Assembly: GCF_910592395.1 (NCBI RefSeq)
Contig: NC_088318.1
Coordinates: 12,896,349-12,960,348 of the forward strand
DNA: 64,000 nt
Direction: 5' to 3'
From: Lineus longissimus
Lineage: Eukaryota > Nemertea > Pilidiophora > Heteronemertea > Lineidae
Shown here: positions 1-13,849 of the stretch, piece by piece
Layout: each line of letters starts with the position of its first letter
How positions within the stretch are numbered: the first letter of the stretch is position 1
Notes under the pieces: model-generated
What the model was told of the DNA's origin: nothing
What the model saw: only the letters and a program-made list of their open reading frames with translations
The model's database searches: none
Program-made: the position numbers and the translations under genes

Positions 1-1436
1 TGATGTGAGACAACAGACTGTGCCTCTTAATGAGTACATTTAGGAACCGGAGATGATAAGGAATTGATCTCGCTGTGAGAACTTGGTGAGCCCCGAGTCT
101 TTTAAAGACTCTGGTGAGCCGAGCCTTTATGGAAACAGTATAAGCCTGCTTTATTAGCTATTCGCTCGGAAACAATGGCGTAGTAATATGTCTCCGCCAG
201 GATGATTAAGCATCGGTGATTATTGGTGGTCGTGTTTTATTATGTATATTATAGTATCATGAATATAAATCCAAGATGTTTGTCAGTGTCTAAATGGCTG
301 TCCTTGGTTGCAGGTAGTGTTTCCCATAGAAATAATGGAAACGTCACGATAATGTTCTCTACTCTCTTCTCTACCCATTTGCGGGCAACTATACAGCAAA
401 TACCACAGATTACCCGCCCCTATTATTGGGGTCCCTGGGCCGTTCTTGATGCGTGAATTTGGGCACCAAGTTGGACCTCTTAACTTTAAACACTTTAAAA
501 AAATCTTGAACTAAAGCACCTACTGATTTATCATGATTTAAAGGGCAGATTTTCCTCTTGAAAACGGCAGATTCAAATGCTACAAAAAGGCTGCCAGACA
601 GGCAATCATCATTGACATACATAACCGAATATTATTGGTAAATTGGAAGTGACTATTGAATTTCTGGTGCAAATTGCACTGTTTGATAACATTTTGGCCG
701 TGTCCATGATAAATTAATTTTGTACTAATTCTCATCCAAGTGCACAGAACACATTATTTGCAGAGAACGATTCATTTCATAACTACGCCATTCTCACAAA
801 ATCCTGCTATAGGGAAGTGCTTAATGTCAAAATTTGTCATCATACATCAATTAAATCGCAAACTTTCCATTTACATATCAAGCCGATAATGGTCTTCTAA
901 TGGTAGTCTGAAACGTTACAGTTAACCAGCTTGTCAGCAATCGCTTTTCTGGTGTATAGCAGGGATTTGTGGAAGTGTTTACACCTCTTTATCTTATAAG
1001 TTTGAGGTTCATGTCAAATAATTTGTACCAGGTTTTATATCAAAAAGAAGTATTTTAAACAGTTCTGGATCATTGAAATGCCTTTTTTAGCTTCTATTGC
1101 GTTCGCGTCAGTGCGATCGTACTAAAGACGGCCGTGGCTGCAGATTCGCACTCACTTTGGGATCAAATTACAAACCCCTTTGTCGTTTAAAGTTAAATAG
1201 TTTCAACCAAACTGCTTTTATGTCACAATATCAGACTAGTCGACGCCATTCGGAGGCAGTGGCGGCCATTCAAGCAGAGACGGAACGACGTCATCAATAA
1301 ATAGAGTTCCGGTCCTGCGCAAGGACGATAACTATGTGTATAAGTATATCCCACATCTGAAATAAGTCAAGCAAACGGATTGCCCTCGAAAACAGAATCC
1401 AGCACCGTATATAGGCTACATAGGGCTATACTGCAG

Positions 1437-1549
1437 AAGCTGACGGTTTGCCGTCGACTTCGATAGCTGCCGGAGTTGGCAATCAAGGCAATTGTCAGCC
1501 TCTGGTTAACCGTGAAATTGACTCGCTCCATCGAGTGATAGATGATTAA
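1437..1549 (+). CDS. Weak candidate terminal exon
   Basis: A ctatactgcag acceptor at phase 1 is followed by ADGLPSTSIAAGVGNQGNCQ then PLVNREIDSLHRVIDD and TAA. Base composition differs from the flanks. Short coding-like frames also lie at 1207-1299 and 1310-1369, so this could be a decayed retroelement rather than a gene. Confidence 0.2.
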
Positions 1550-2639
1550 GCATTCTGTCACAGTTAAAGTGGTGGCTGGTAAACTTTATACTATCACTGC
1601 CATCCAAAGCCGCGGACTGCAGCCGAAGAGAGAGGGACGTGTCACGTGCATATACATGTATCTAGCTAGTACAAAATCAGTTACCAGTCCAAATAGAATA
1701 AGGCTATAATTGGTATTTTTAGAATTTCAAGAATAAGTATTAGTCTTCAACTCCAAAGTCAAGATATTTTTCAACTGCAGTTTTCTGTGTGAAATCACGA
1801 AAAATCTTAGCGCCATATTCTTGCGGAATGGTCAGTAATCATTGCTGCGATGCGAACATGACGTTCCCCAGATAGGTTCAACAGATTGATGAAACAAGTG
1901 GAATTGGATTTGTACTGTCATTAGTTGTATGTATGTACTCAATGCTCCATGAAGATTCTAACATATCTTACTGTAAAATAGATTGTTCCAGAGATCGTGT
2001 AAGAAATCACGCACTATCAGTGCTAAAATGCTGTAATCCTTACCCAAATAAACTTCTCATTTTCTCCTGAACAAAGCAGGACTAATAGCAACATAGCGAA
2101 GGTAAAGTATCTTGCTTGCACATACAGCAGAGTTCAAACCAACCAGATTGCTTTGTCGAGCATTTAGGGCAAGTTCGGCGTGCTTGTTTCAATGAAATCA
2201 GGTGGACTGGAAGAAAACGCTTGGAAAAAAGCCACATGCACTGATGCCAACTTCAAAGAAAGCTTTATACAAGTACACAGTGCTTCGGGTAACCGATAGT
2301 TACTTTAAAGAATTAAGTAAAAATATTTTAGTAAAGAAATCTTCTAACACAACGTACCACACTTCACCAGGCGCTTCGGCGAGAGACCTTGCTTTGGAAC
2401 GACAAAGACTGATGTCATCTTCACAACATATCCGGTAGCAAATCGTTTTACAGTATAATGATGGAGATAGCAGAGTGACGCCATATCACCATGATCCCAG
2501 GCAGTGCCAGGACAGGACGACTTATAGCGAATGGCAGGTAATCCGAAAACCAAAAGAAAGAATGCTGTTTTGAACTTGATTGGCAGCTTCATGCAAAGAC
2601 ACGACAAAAGTACAACGACAAAATGAAAACACTCCTTAC

Positions 2640-2753
2640 CACTCTCTCCCGTGTGGCCAGGTCCGCAGTTTCGTAGGCCTCATACCAATGTCTATGCGAC
2701 GGAGTGGTGCGGTTCGTCGCCACTGCGTCCATCGCAGTCATCCCGGGGTCCAT
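2640..2753 (-). CDS. Possible coding exon of an unidentified gene
   Basis: Minus-strand ATG at 2753 opens MDPGMTAMDAVATNRTTPSH then RHWYEAYETADLATRERV, ending at a gtaagg donor (phase 0). GC content and third-position pattern are coding-like. The frame is also open upstream to about 2846. I recognise no family and found no convincing next exon in 1-2.6 kb. Confidence 0.35.
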
Positions 2754-3023
2754 CGTGCCCCAACTCCAGTCACAACGCCGCAACAATAGTCCGGAAAGCC
2801 ACGGGGCACATGGATTGAACTCGGAGGTTGTGTAACCTCGCTGCTCTCATAACCAACTGAAGAGCCGTTGGTTGTTGTTATTTGGTTTCAGTGCTTACGC
2901 AACTCGCATCGATTCTCCTTGCGGACTATCAGTGAGTTATCCATAGTCATTATCTGGCAAGTCATCCCGAGTCGCAATCATATATACTGCCAGTGATCCA
3001 AGTTCCAATCCTTTTATGCTTAC

Positions 3024-3214
3024 ATTCCGATATACGTCCCCGCCACTACCGCATTGAACAACTGCAAGTGGTCTGCTTGAGCGAGTGAACTGCACGCCTC
3101 CTCCTTCGCCTGCCGCTGGATCTCCCGTGGAGTCGTGGGAAGATCAGTACGTGGTGATTGTACGCTTACGCGTGTCTCTACGCCTCCCCAAGCCACGAAT
3201 GTAAGCGATCTCAA
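3024..3214 (-). CDS. Possible coding exon of an unidentified gene
   Basis: Minus-strand frame with SPRTDLPTTPREIQRQAKEE then ACSSLAQADHLQLFNAVVAG and TYIG ends at a gtaagc donor (phase 2). Amphipathic, coding-like composition. The donor phase does not match a simple join to the 2.64-2.75 kb candidate, so they may belong to different units or one may be spurious. Confidence 0.3.
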
Positions 3215-4325
3215 TCGACCTTCTCGGAGCGTTGCCGGTGATTTTGTGAGAACTTGTTAGCGTGCTGCTTCCTCCTCCTCAGTGTACGTAGTAGACACAC
3301 CAGAGATCAGCGACGGGTTTCATAAGCTAGTTCGGAGTATCGATTTTATCTAAGGAGTGATCCGTTATAGAGCTGCTATTGGTTGGGTATTGGCAGCTCC
3401 GAGTCATTGACCGATTTGGTTGACAGGGAGGTAGATGGTGTGCTGAGAAACGACTCTTGTCCGTGATATTTTAAAAGGGGTTCAAGAGGGTGTTCATGTC
3501 CGGCTAGATGGTCAAGTTAATGACTTAAGCTAACTCTTACGTCACATTTCACGCTGATGGCTTGGCACACAGGTACTATTTGGATCAGTTATTATCCTTT
3601 TTTTAAAGACATCTCACTGAGCGTTTTTCTATTCCCAGCCTGACTTGGTCTTCGAGAGGAACCTGATTGCCATATTGCCTGATGCATGCGTAGGCGTCCC
3701 CAGAAAGCATTTAGTAATTCCTGACTTGGTCGTCGGAAGAAAGATAATCAATTATTGATTATTTTTCACCCGAAATATATCACAACTTATATCGAATCAC
3801 ATTGTATTGGTTGTTTTTATTGACCTAAAATACCAATTTATTGATTTGTAATCAACAGAAAGCGGGTTGGAGGATGCTTGGAGCTATACGAATACATGAC
3901 TGAAGACAAGAAAGAACGCCGTTTTGTTAAATCCAGTTTGACATTTACGCATAAACATGTAGCTACAAAGCGATACGTATGAATTTGAATGATTAATTAC
4001 AAAATTGAGACACATTGCTAAAAAATCATCGTATGTACTATCAAACTGTCAGAATAATATTTGAATAAATAAATGGACGAGAAAAGGTTATGTTTCAAAC
4101 AACTACTGAAAATAACAATCAAACACTCTGTTGATTGAGTGGGCGTACTTGTATTTTTTGCTTCAAAGTTTTCACTACAACAACACAAAACATGCAGGTT
4201 TTATTTAGTGGTGCTATTATCTGACATTATCAACAAATAATCACCACATTCAAACATTCATCAAGACAAAACACAGAAGTCTACCCTTGATGATATCTAA
4301 TATATGAAGGCCACACACATGCACT

Positions 4326-4384
4326 TACCCAACTATATGAGGGTCTAATGATAGTTTGCCAACTATATGAGGGTCTAATGATAA
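4326..4384. repeat. 30-bp direct duplication
   Basis: Two copies of caactatatgagggtctaa plus tgata. Confidence 0.8.
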
Positions 4385-5664
4385 TGATCCGATAGAAATT
4401 AGAAAAATTGGGTCTGCATGATAAACGATAGAACTACACGTTTGGTTGATGGCCTGAAAATTGCAAAAATCTCCTTCATCAGCAGATAAAGTACTTTTCT
4501 TCAGTGGATGAGGTGCCCTTCTTCACTGGAGGTAACATTTTTCAGCAAGTGGCCGAAATCCCAGACTTTGCAGTAGCCGAATCTGCGGGAGAAAGGCGAA
4601 ACTGCCAGATTTTCCGAACACTCGCAGTTATGGGATTCTTGCCTCACTGGTAACACCTTCGCGTGATGGATCTGATGTGACACCTCAGTAATGTGCCAAG
4701 GTGATTCCCAGGTCGGGTGGCTATAAAATGGCGATATATCACACGCCCCCGCGCGATGAAAAAGTGCAAGATACCCTTTTCGTGGCATGTCAATTTCATG
4801 CTGTCATTTTGATGTAACATTACGTTAGTGAGATCAGAGAAGACGAAAAACACACCTGAAAAAAGGCTGACTGCGTTAAATAGTTACATTCCCTTTCATA
4901 GTTCGTATATTTCAACCAAGGGTTGAAGACAAAAAAGACTACTATACATGCATGCGCAGTACTGAAGGGAAAACTGCACAGCAGCCAACATACTTTTTCA
5001 GTTAAGACAATCTGTATACAGAATTGGCCAGTGAAATGGATTTCTATCATCCATCCTCTTGCAAACAAACCTAGCCTATAGCATGACTCCTCCTTACGCA
5101 TGTTTGAGGGAGTAAGTATATATCGAGTGAAGTGGCCTGATATGTCAGCATAGATTTCTATGGAACCATGAAGTAAGGATGTATTAGTAATCCATGTAAT
5201 CCAAACTCTTTATTATATCTCAGAATCAACAGTACAAAGTAGATTATCGAATATTGTCAATATTTCTAATCACTGGCGCCATATTTATCCGCTGAGAACA
5301 TGCCAGCTTTCTCTGAAGAGACAGCTGAGAAGAAATCCTTCCCTGCTCCCATTTCATCAATACAAAACAAATTTCGTGCACAACTGACACAGATCACACA
5401 CAGCCATCTAAAGTCTAGTTTGACTGAAAGCTGCAGAAAGCCATGTTGAATCACGCCATTCTTTCCAGATTACAAATGCGATTGATGACGTCACATGCCG
5501 CTGCGATGGGCTTGATTACGACGGAAATAAATCGGATAACAATGAAACTGGAATTTCACCAAGGGCGACCATAGTCATTTCTAGGAAATATCGACAACCA
5601 GCGTTCGTGGGCGGCGATCACGGCGCCCTGATTAATTGAAACTGGGAAGGCACAATAGACTGCT

Positions 5665-5990
5665 GACGAAACTTCCGTCGATCAAGGACATTTTATAGAA
5701 CTCGTCCTTGCTTCGATGCTCTAGATACATTTGGCTTGATATTGTCAACAGCCTCAACGTTTGTAACTGTAGTTTCAGGGTTTTTTCTGTTATCCGGTTT
5801 CTGGTAGAAACTGGAAACAAATGGGATGACGAAACTTCCGTCGATCAAGGACATTTTATAGAACTTGTCCTTGCTTCGATGCTCTAGATACATTTGGCTT
5901 GATATTGTCAACAGCCTCAACGTTTGTAACTGTAGTTTCAGGGTTTTTTCTGTTTTCCGGTTTCTGGTAGAAACTGGAAACAAATGGGAT
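5665..5990. repeat. 163-bp tandem duplication
   Basis: Two adjacent copies starting gacgaaacttccgtcgatca and ending gaaactggaaacaaatggga, differing at only a few bases (for example cgtcc/tgtcc, tatcc/ttccg). Confidence 0.95.
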
Positions 5991-7696
5991 GCTTATAAAA
6001 CTCCCTTTAATGTAACAAAAAGAGAATCAAAGATACTGGGTAATTGATATTTGAAATATGATGGGTATATCACCCACGACCGTTCTTGCCCTCTAAACTT
6101 GAACAAAATTCGATTGGCGATAGAAAATCGGATGCAGTGCAATCAAAACTTGACGAATGTTTGAACGAACCAATACTTCCAAGAATCGACCATCCCCAAA
6201 CCAGCAAATGGCAGAGAGCGCCAATTCACGAACAACATCACGTCAAAGCAAATCGACTTAGACGCCCACGAACCATTCTCCAAACGCGAGATTATGCTGC
6301 AAATGGCACTGGTTTTTGCAATTTTGCAGGTCTTCTTTTGGAGATAACATCATATCGCGGTTTATTCCCTAACAACTCTTCGATCATATTGTCTGATATT
6401 ATTAACGTTGATCCATCAAAGTGATAATGGCGACCTTTTCTACGAAGCTTGTCATCAAACGGCTGATTATCATGAACAAAGTTTGATTGCAAGAGCGATG
6501 AGACAATATTCCCTTAGGTAAGTTTGTTGCGGCGTGAGTATGTCGGTGTAATGTTTTTGAGGGTTTCCGTTTCTGAGAAACGAAACTTAAAGACATAGAT
6601 TGAAACGTGTTTCAGTGTTTCCCCCTGATGAAAAGTCATTGCCTCGCTAGCTGTCTTTTGTATGGAAACACTGAAATATGGAGGACAACCACAGACGTTA
6701 CACCAGGAGAAAGTGAATGAGCAATGTCAATGAACTCGAAGAGTGCTAGCCAGCTAAATTCATGTGCAGGAATTCCTCTATAGGACCAAAAAAACTGACA
6801 CGATAGGGCCTACCGGAAAACCAGCGGAACTGTCGAGAACTCTTGATTTTTGAAAGTCGCTCCACCTTATTCGTTTCCCAAATAAGGTGAGAAGCCTTTC
6901 AGCGCGAGCGTTTCCACTTTCAGCACAGGATCATAAGATCCGGGGTGAAATGCCTCGCGATGAAAAAGCCGCAGCTGATGACCCTACCGACCTTGATCGA
7001 TGCAGAAGTCATTGGTGGTGTTTCCGTTCCTGTCAGTGCCAAGCAAGGGTGCCGATGCATTAACTATATTTGATTGCTTCATTGAGCTAGAGTGATTGGA
7101 TAGTTCGGATTGGACGAACCAATAAATCACTGGTGCATTCCATCTCGTTCAGTGCCAGGAATTCTCCGACTGGATAGCTTCTGTTGAAAGTCATGATTTG
7201 GTTGGGAAATTCGACGGCGGCTGTGAGTGGCAAAATGGCATCAATATGCCTCTTTTTATATATGTGTATTCATCAAATTCTTGCTCATTTATACGCAAAG
7301 CATGCAATCAATTAGCCACTTTACTGATCTTATTTAAACCAATTGATGATGCAGATCAGTCTACACGAATGCACAGTATTTTGATGTTCTTCCTTTCTAT
7401 CATGCTCTCAGATTCAGACGCATGGCCATGAAAAATAGAAGCAAATTAAATGAGTCACTGCATCAGGCCAGTTGGCGTTGGACTGATTCACGTCCTGATG
7501 ACGGCTTCCGGTTTACTTCCAAAGGTCATATTTATTCCTGCCTACTGCTTTTGACCCGGTTTCAACTTGTTCCTTCTTCTTGATTGCGTTCGATAGTAGT
7601 TCAATTAAATACGTATACCCCGTTCTGGTATATTAAGTAAACAGTTGAATAGAGCTTCCTCTTATTCCTCCAGTGTTTGGCTGTCTGGTCTGAGAC

Positions 7697-8160
7697 AGCC
7701 AAACCAGTCTTGAACAATATGGCCAGGAGTATGTTCCTGGTAAATGTCGATCAAAGCGACAGTCTGGTGTACCTCCGCTATACCGTTGTTATTGAGGTGG
7801 CTGTGAGACAATATCCGGTACAAGCATCTTGCCGAGACCAAAGAAGACGTCCAGCCAAACCAGTCTTGAACAATATGACCAGGAGTCTGCTCCTAGTAAA
7901 TGTCGATCAAAGCGACAGTCTGGTGTACCTCCGCTATACCGTTGTGATTGAGGTGGCTGTGAGACAATATCCGGTACAAGCATCTTGCCGAGACCAAAGA
8001 AGACGTCCAGCCAAACCAGTCTTGAACAATATGACCAGGAGTCTGCTCCTGGTAAATGTCGATCAAAGCGACAGTCTGGTGTACCTCCGCTATACCGTTG
8101 TGATTGAGGTGGCTGTGAGACAATATCCGGTACAAGCATCTTGCCGAGACCAAAGAAGCA
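7697..8160. repeat. 156-bp tandem repeat, 3 copies, open in several frames
   Basis: agccaaaccagtcttgaaca recurs at 7697, 7853 and 8009. Copies are about 97% identical. Because 156 is divisible by three, stop-free frames run across the array on both strands (183 codons plus, 154 codons minus). I see no splice logic or recognisable domain, so I treat it as non-coding satellite. Confidence 0.9.
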
Positions 8161-9020
8161 GCAATTACATATTACTTCTCCTACGGTGCCTCCAAATGCC
8201 GGCGTGTTACCTCTCCATCTCCCAGTGACACTTCGGAGTAGGGAAACGAGCAACCGAGCCGGCGGCGCAGCGCAGTCTTCTCAATCACAGAAACTGTATC
8301 TAAGAATGAGATTGACGATCCATGGGGCTATAGACCGATCAGTATTCTGACAAAAATGAGTTATGAGTGCAAGCTGCGGAATAAAGAACATTGCCGGAGA
8401 GACACTGCCCTTTCTGTCCAATTGCCGTTCTGAATATAACGTGACATCAAGGATTTACTTTCATCCCGTGGTAAAGTAATGGTGAAAAGCCCGCGCCTAT
8501 CAGTAAGTAAACTGCCGTAAAGAATAAAATAGCGACATTTATTCGACAGTTCGGCTCTCTTGGATGCAAGGCGAGCCTGGGAATTGTCTGCCACAACATA
8601 CACAGCGACAAACTGGCTGGGTCGTTACGTCTTGTCCCAGAGTCGGTTTTTTAACAAGCGCATGGGCGGCGCTTAGGCATGCACTGCATGTCCATCATCT
8701 TCAAATAAATGAGAATGTTCACAACTGACTCCTACTTGGGCTCACTTGGGCGCATGAATAACATTTGACGTAAACTGGCCTCAAAAGATTCCGTGTCAAG
8801 AACAAAGTAAAGGCCAAGAACGCGATGGGGGAAATTCCCATCATCTCCGGCCAATCTTTTCTCACTCATTTGAAAGGCAAATGCCGATATTGGTCGATAT
8901 GTCGTCCACCTCAGTAAACATTGCATCATTCAGGGGCTAGCATACATCACGGAGCCGAATTTGTAACAAATTGGTTGACAGTATGGAGATATCGTCAAAC
9001 TTTCTTTTATATTTTTTGTA

Positions 9021-9112
9021 GGACATGCCGATCTATCGGCGTTGAGCGTATGTATCACTCTGGAGGCGAAGACTGGAATGACGCACACCGCTGATAAATC
9101 GGCATGTTTGTG
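9021..9112. other. Inverted repeat of ~20 bp around a 50-bp loop
   Basis: acatgccgatctatcggcg and the inverse of cgctgataaatcggcatgt form a stem with a couple of mismatches. Its role is unknown. Confidence 0.5.
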
Positions 9113-12100
9113 GGACAAGGAGACTTTAGGCCGGATTTCGTCTATATATTCTTTTGCGTGAACGTTGCCATTTGGCAAGGAGAGAGGTTGTCATGGCTGT
9201 TTCCAGTGCGCACAGTTTCCTTATTTTAAGATACCGCACTGTATTCATAGTCACAGGCTGACAAGATTTAGAAGTTGGATTTAATTTGCAGATAAAAAGA
9301 CGAATCGTGTATTTTAACATCACCCGGAAAACAGGGTGTGAATATTGAGCTTCAGTTTATTTGAACTCTTTATAAAATCTGCCTGGGGAAAGTTTTATTG
9401 GGAGTGGCATCTGATTCTGGCCAACTTAACCTGCAAAAATGCCCTTGGATAACGGATAGCCGGCCTCTTTATTCATTTCCGGTTCCCGGCTTACAAAATG
9501 CAACACCTGAACAGACATCGCACCATTGATCTTCAACAACCCCACCAAAGAAAAGGGTGAAAATCATGCTGTGTTACACCCAACGGACCATTTTGGCTTC
9601 AGTTTGCCTCCAATTTGCTTCCAGAATCTTTCATTATCTCTCATTATGCGATACTCGTTCCTGCAGCTTGATTTCTGCTTCTAAGATGCATTATTTATCA
9701 ACCAGTAACGGTCGTATCATTCTTCTATCTAGCAGCCGCCACATTTCTCATCCATCATACGCCTAATAAAGAATTGTCAAGTATTTGCTATGAGCTGAAT
9801 TTCGTATTGCGTCTTGACTAGCATAACACGAATATTCGTCATGTTCGGAGATTGCACCAACAAAAGTGTATAAAGGACGATAAGGCAATGGCATACCAGT
9901 GAACACTCATGCTACGTTTTTACGAAATGGCCTGTGTTCTGCTGCCATTCCTCTTAGTTACATCGTTGTACGTTTGACTGAGGACCAGGTGCGACATCTT
10001 AAGACACTGCAATGTCCCCAAATCTGAACAATAGCGCGTAGTCTACGTTCCAGTAGATCCGGTAAGTTTTCTTGACTCGTTTCGAAACGCTTCTTTTCAC
10101 AACCGGAATGACCGCGCTTCCCCGATAGATCTATAGCAGAACGCAGGTTACATGTACGCTCTATGTTCAGATTTGAGACATACATGTACACAATGTGTTA
10201 TAGATCCCGACCAGTCAGATATATTGTACGTCATTGATTCGCCATCCTTCCAATAATGAAACATCGATTAGCTAGTAGGATATTGGAAACAAAGACGAAT
10301 TACTGATATTTTTGGTATTTGTGGATATTTCAAGAAATCGACATGACCCTTTACCCTGCAGCTGCTCACCCAAATCTCGACTAGGAGTTTAAATGGGCAA
10401 CGGTAGGAAAGGGTCAATTGAGCGCGGTATAATCAGCGAGATACTTCTTGAGATCCACTGAAGACTTTCAGGAGAGGTTGTGATGAGGTAGAATGTCACC
10501 TGATCTGGCTAAAGAAGGTGCTAGAAACAATTACCCGTTTTTATACAGAACAATCAACTTGACTTGGTGACGCCAAGCGGAGAAAAAAAATCACCTTGTT
10601 CTCCTATCAAAATCGGAACCTCTTTGGTATCTTTTCTGATTTACGCTCCTCAGACCGTATTCTCTATAAACAAAAATTTAACGCCCGGAAAGTAATACTG
10701 GAGCCAAAGCAAATTGTAACAACTCTTACGTAACGTTATCGACTGACGTTTTTGTAGCTTATACTGCTCGGCCGTATGTCAAGAGAGTAATGTAAATACA
10801 TGTACATGTAAATGCACACAAGTTAACTTCTCTGCGATTATTGTCTTACAATGGTTTATGTAATAATCCCAACCATCTCGTCTCAGAATCCACAGATCGA
10901 TATTAGGTCGAGATATTGACCGATCATAAGACTGAGACGTGTGACCTTGGGGTGACATTGACCGGTCTTGAGACCTTAACGAGGGTCATGGTAATCATGG
11001 AAGTCGGGTATAAGAGAAGTGCTGTCGGCATGGGCTGCACCGTAATGTAAATGTCGTTTTCGGCATTTTGGCGAGTGATACCCCATCACCTGGTTATTGA
11101 CCAGCTAACTGATATATTACTTCAGCCTTATCAACCGGAGTATCTCTAAAACCAAGGCAAATACTATATAGTATATGCTACGGTTATTGATTTATTCGAA
11201 CGCCGCCTCGATGAACTAGCTAGAACTCGAAGAGCAGCTGAATAACCTACTGATAAAAGCCATCGCCATCCTCACTGTCCTTCCCATAAAAGAGGGGTTT
11301 CTATTGACAATCATTGGTGATACCTTATAGATCACTTCCTGGCAAGACCCTGGTGTTTCCGGTTAACAACGCACTTGCAAGACCCCATGCACGTGTTTAT
11401 CGTTAAAAAATTACTTCGCCATCGACAAGATACTGGTACAAGACAGCTCAAATAGTAAGATTCTTTTGCAACTCATTTTACTAGTAAAACCGATTCTGTT
11501 GAAAGAACCGTTATCGCTTATACTACATGGTAAGCAAGGTAGTTTGTTATTCCTGGTAAGCAGAATATCATAGTCTGAATACATGTGATATCTCACAACA
11601 GGAATGTGTTACAATGATGTGTTTGTGTAAGGAACACCTCAAGAAGATAGTTGGGTTAGGCTTCCGGGGATTAGTATTATTGTACTGTAAATGAATACTT
11701 CGCAATTGTTTTGAGGACATACCTAGAGTGAGACAGAGAACTGTGAAATCTCAAGAGTAAGGTGGGAGAGCCTCATATCCAAGTGTGAAAGAAGCCTAGC
11801 CAAGGACTACCTGTTAAGAATGTATACGGTACCGCACGGGAATACGTTCAGTCTCTGAATCAAGATCTGGATTAATTAGGTCTAATACCTACTGCTTTCT
11901 CACTCACATGAGAACATCTCACCTCTTGCGATCACAGAGTGAGGAAGGTGAAATATCGCGCAGAGTGCGTATAGGCATATACATGAGAAAATTGCTCATC
12001 ATTGCACAAACTGCATTGCAATATAGCAAACTATGTGATCTGGTTACCAGGTAGGTCACCTGAGGAAAGTGTTTTGGACAAGATTATCAAAATTTGTATG

Positions 12101-13849
12101 AATTTCACGAAAAGTCGATTATATCAGACGACTTGCAAAAGCGTGAACTAAAAAAACATTGATTCTGTTATCGGGAGAAATGTTTAGATGTATCATGTAG
12201 GAACGATTATCATCTTGTATCATTGGTTTCTGTACAGCCGTGTGCCTCCAATCCGTTTGAGATCAGACAAAAAGTGGGGCATTTTATGGGGGTTTTATGG
12301 AGGCCTGATAAATGGCAAAATACAGCATTCTTCCGGATATTACCGGGAGTCTGGGCAGGGTGTTCTGGGGCAATTTCCCCGATTGGTATTTTATGGCAGG
12401 CCTTTCAGGATGGGTTGATAGACCTCTCCTTGGCAGCAATCTCACAGGTTAAGTGGTGCCATGATGGGAAGGCAACTCCATCAACCACTATTTATATTGC
12501 GGATATGTACGGGTTGCTGGTAAATCACAGGTAAGACAGGCAGAAAGAAACCTGTTCGAACAATTTCTCATTTCTCCAAGATACTTAGGGAAGCATATGA
12601 GGAACATATAGCTTGACTACGTGCCAGCATATATACTGGGGTTGGGGGTTTCGCATATCGCACGGCACAGAAAATCATGTTAATCCTCATTGTAAATAAT
12701 TCACCACGATCAGCGCGATGCCCGAGTGTGAAGTACAGTCTTCCCCACACATGTCGAAACCGTATTTGTTGAATAACTGAATTCAAGTCGACTTGATGTC
12801 GAAATCCAAATTTATTCCAACGTTATTTCCAATACATTTTAGTGCATAACTCAACGTTTTAGAAGTCGAAATTCAGCAAATTATCTCATTTTCTCGTCCT
12901 ATTAAAATGATGACAATTCAATGATGTAGATCGAACTTATCAGGGGCAAAGTCCCTAAATATATATAAATCTGAAATAAAGTGATGTAAATTTAGTTGGG
13001 AATACAGTCCTATTGTTCACTTCAGATTATTCGGTGAAGGTTTAAAACAGAAAAAGTCGAACACCATACATTGCATACCCACAAGGAGATGAAATAAAGG
13101 TACTAAACTTACTATTGCCATGACATCCAAACTTGTGGTCACCGCCGAGGCATCAGGCCCGTTGGCCATAACCCTTTTTTGTCAATCCTCTTTTGAATAT
13201 TATTGTATATTTTGTCTTTCCTTCTAGAGAAACGACGGAGAGAAACAGCTACTGGTAGCTATTAAGGCAAACAGTTGCTTCACTGTGTAAGAAGGTTAAG
13301 GCAACGCAATGAAGTGCAGCCTTCACAGTGTAGAAATCGACAACCACCACTGCTGCAGGTAAGACTATAAAAGTTCCGAGAATTGGCATCGCAGGTTAAC
13401 TTTGAGGAAAGCGACAAGGCCATACCTTGAGGCCTACCTAACCGGCGCATGACTGAAACAATTGGGAAGTCAAGTGGCAAAGGAAAGATATAATTTCAGT
13501 TAGGGCTACCTTCCACCCTTTTTCAAGGACTGGGGCCCTTATCCATTCATATTACTGGAACCAATTAGTGCCTGTTTGAACCCAAAAAATTGTATTTCTT
13601 TTCGAAGTCAATTTGTTGATATCTTTTCTAGATTTATGAGGAAACGTAATTGGAATTCCTTTCATGCATACGCATCCTTTTATGCACACGCATGATCAAT
13701 TACATGTACTGTCATGTATTTGAAAGACTATTTCACATCTCTTCCGCTTCTGCCGCTAAGTGAATCCAGGGTTTTTGCCCCGGCTATAATCTGGGTGCAT
13801 GTAGTCAAAGGGTGTAGGGCCATAATAAAATAAGTTTCACAGTGCTAAA

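Larger units (their letters stand above)
3215..13849. other. No gene recognised
   Basis: Apart from the listed repeats I see no exon supported by splice phase, composition or family resemblance on either strand. Short open frames here are AT-rich and lack splice context. Confidence 0.5.

Noticed and set aside
6086-6424. 112-codon open frame on the plus strand
   Set aside because: It begins at a TTG, has no ATG context, splice logic or recognisable domain, and overlaps an opposite-strand frame of similar quality.
7677-8253. 183- and 154-codon frames over the 156-bp repeat
   Set aside because: Their length follows from a repeat period divisible by three. Competing frames are open on both strands and no domain is visible.
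12223-12534. 103-codon plus-strand frame, Trp/Gly-rich
   Set aside because: Two overlapping frames are open at once and I could match neither to a family or to splice sites. It may be a repeat fragment.
13280-13480. 66-codon minus-strand frame and a short plus-strand frame ending in a gtaaga donor
   Set aside because: Only one splice signal, no partner exon and no family resemblance.
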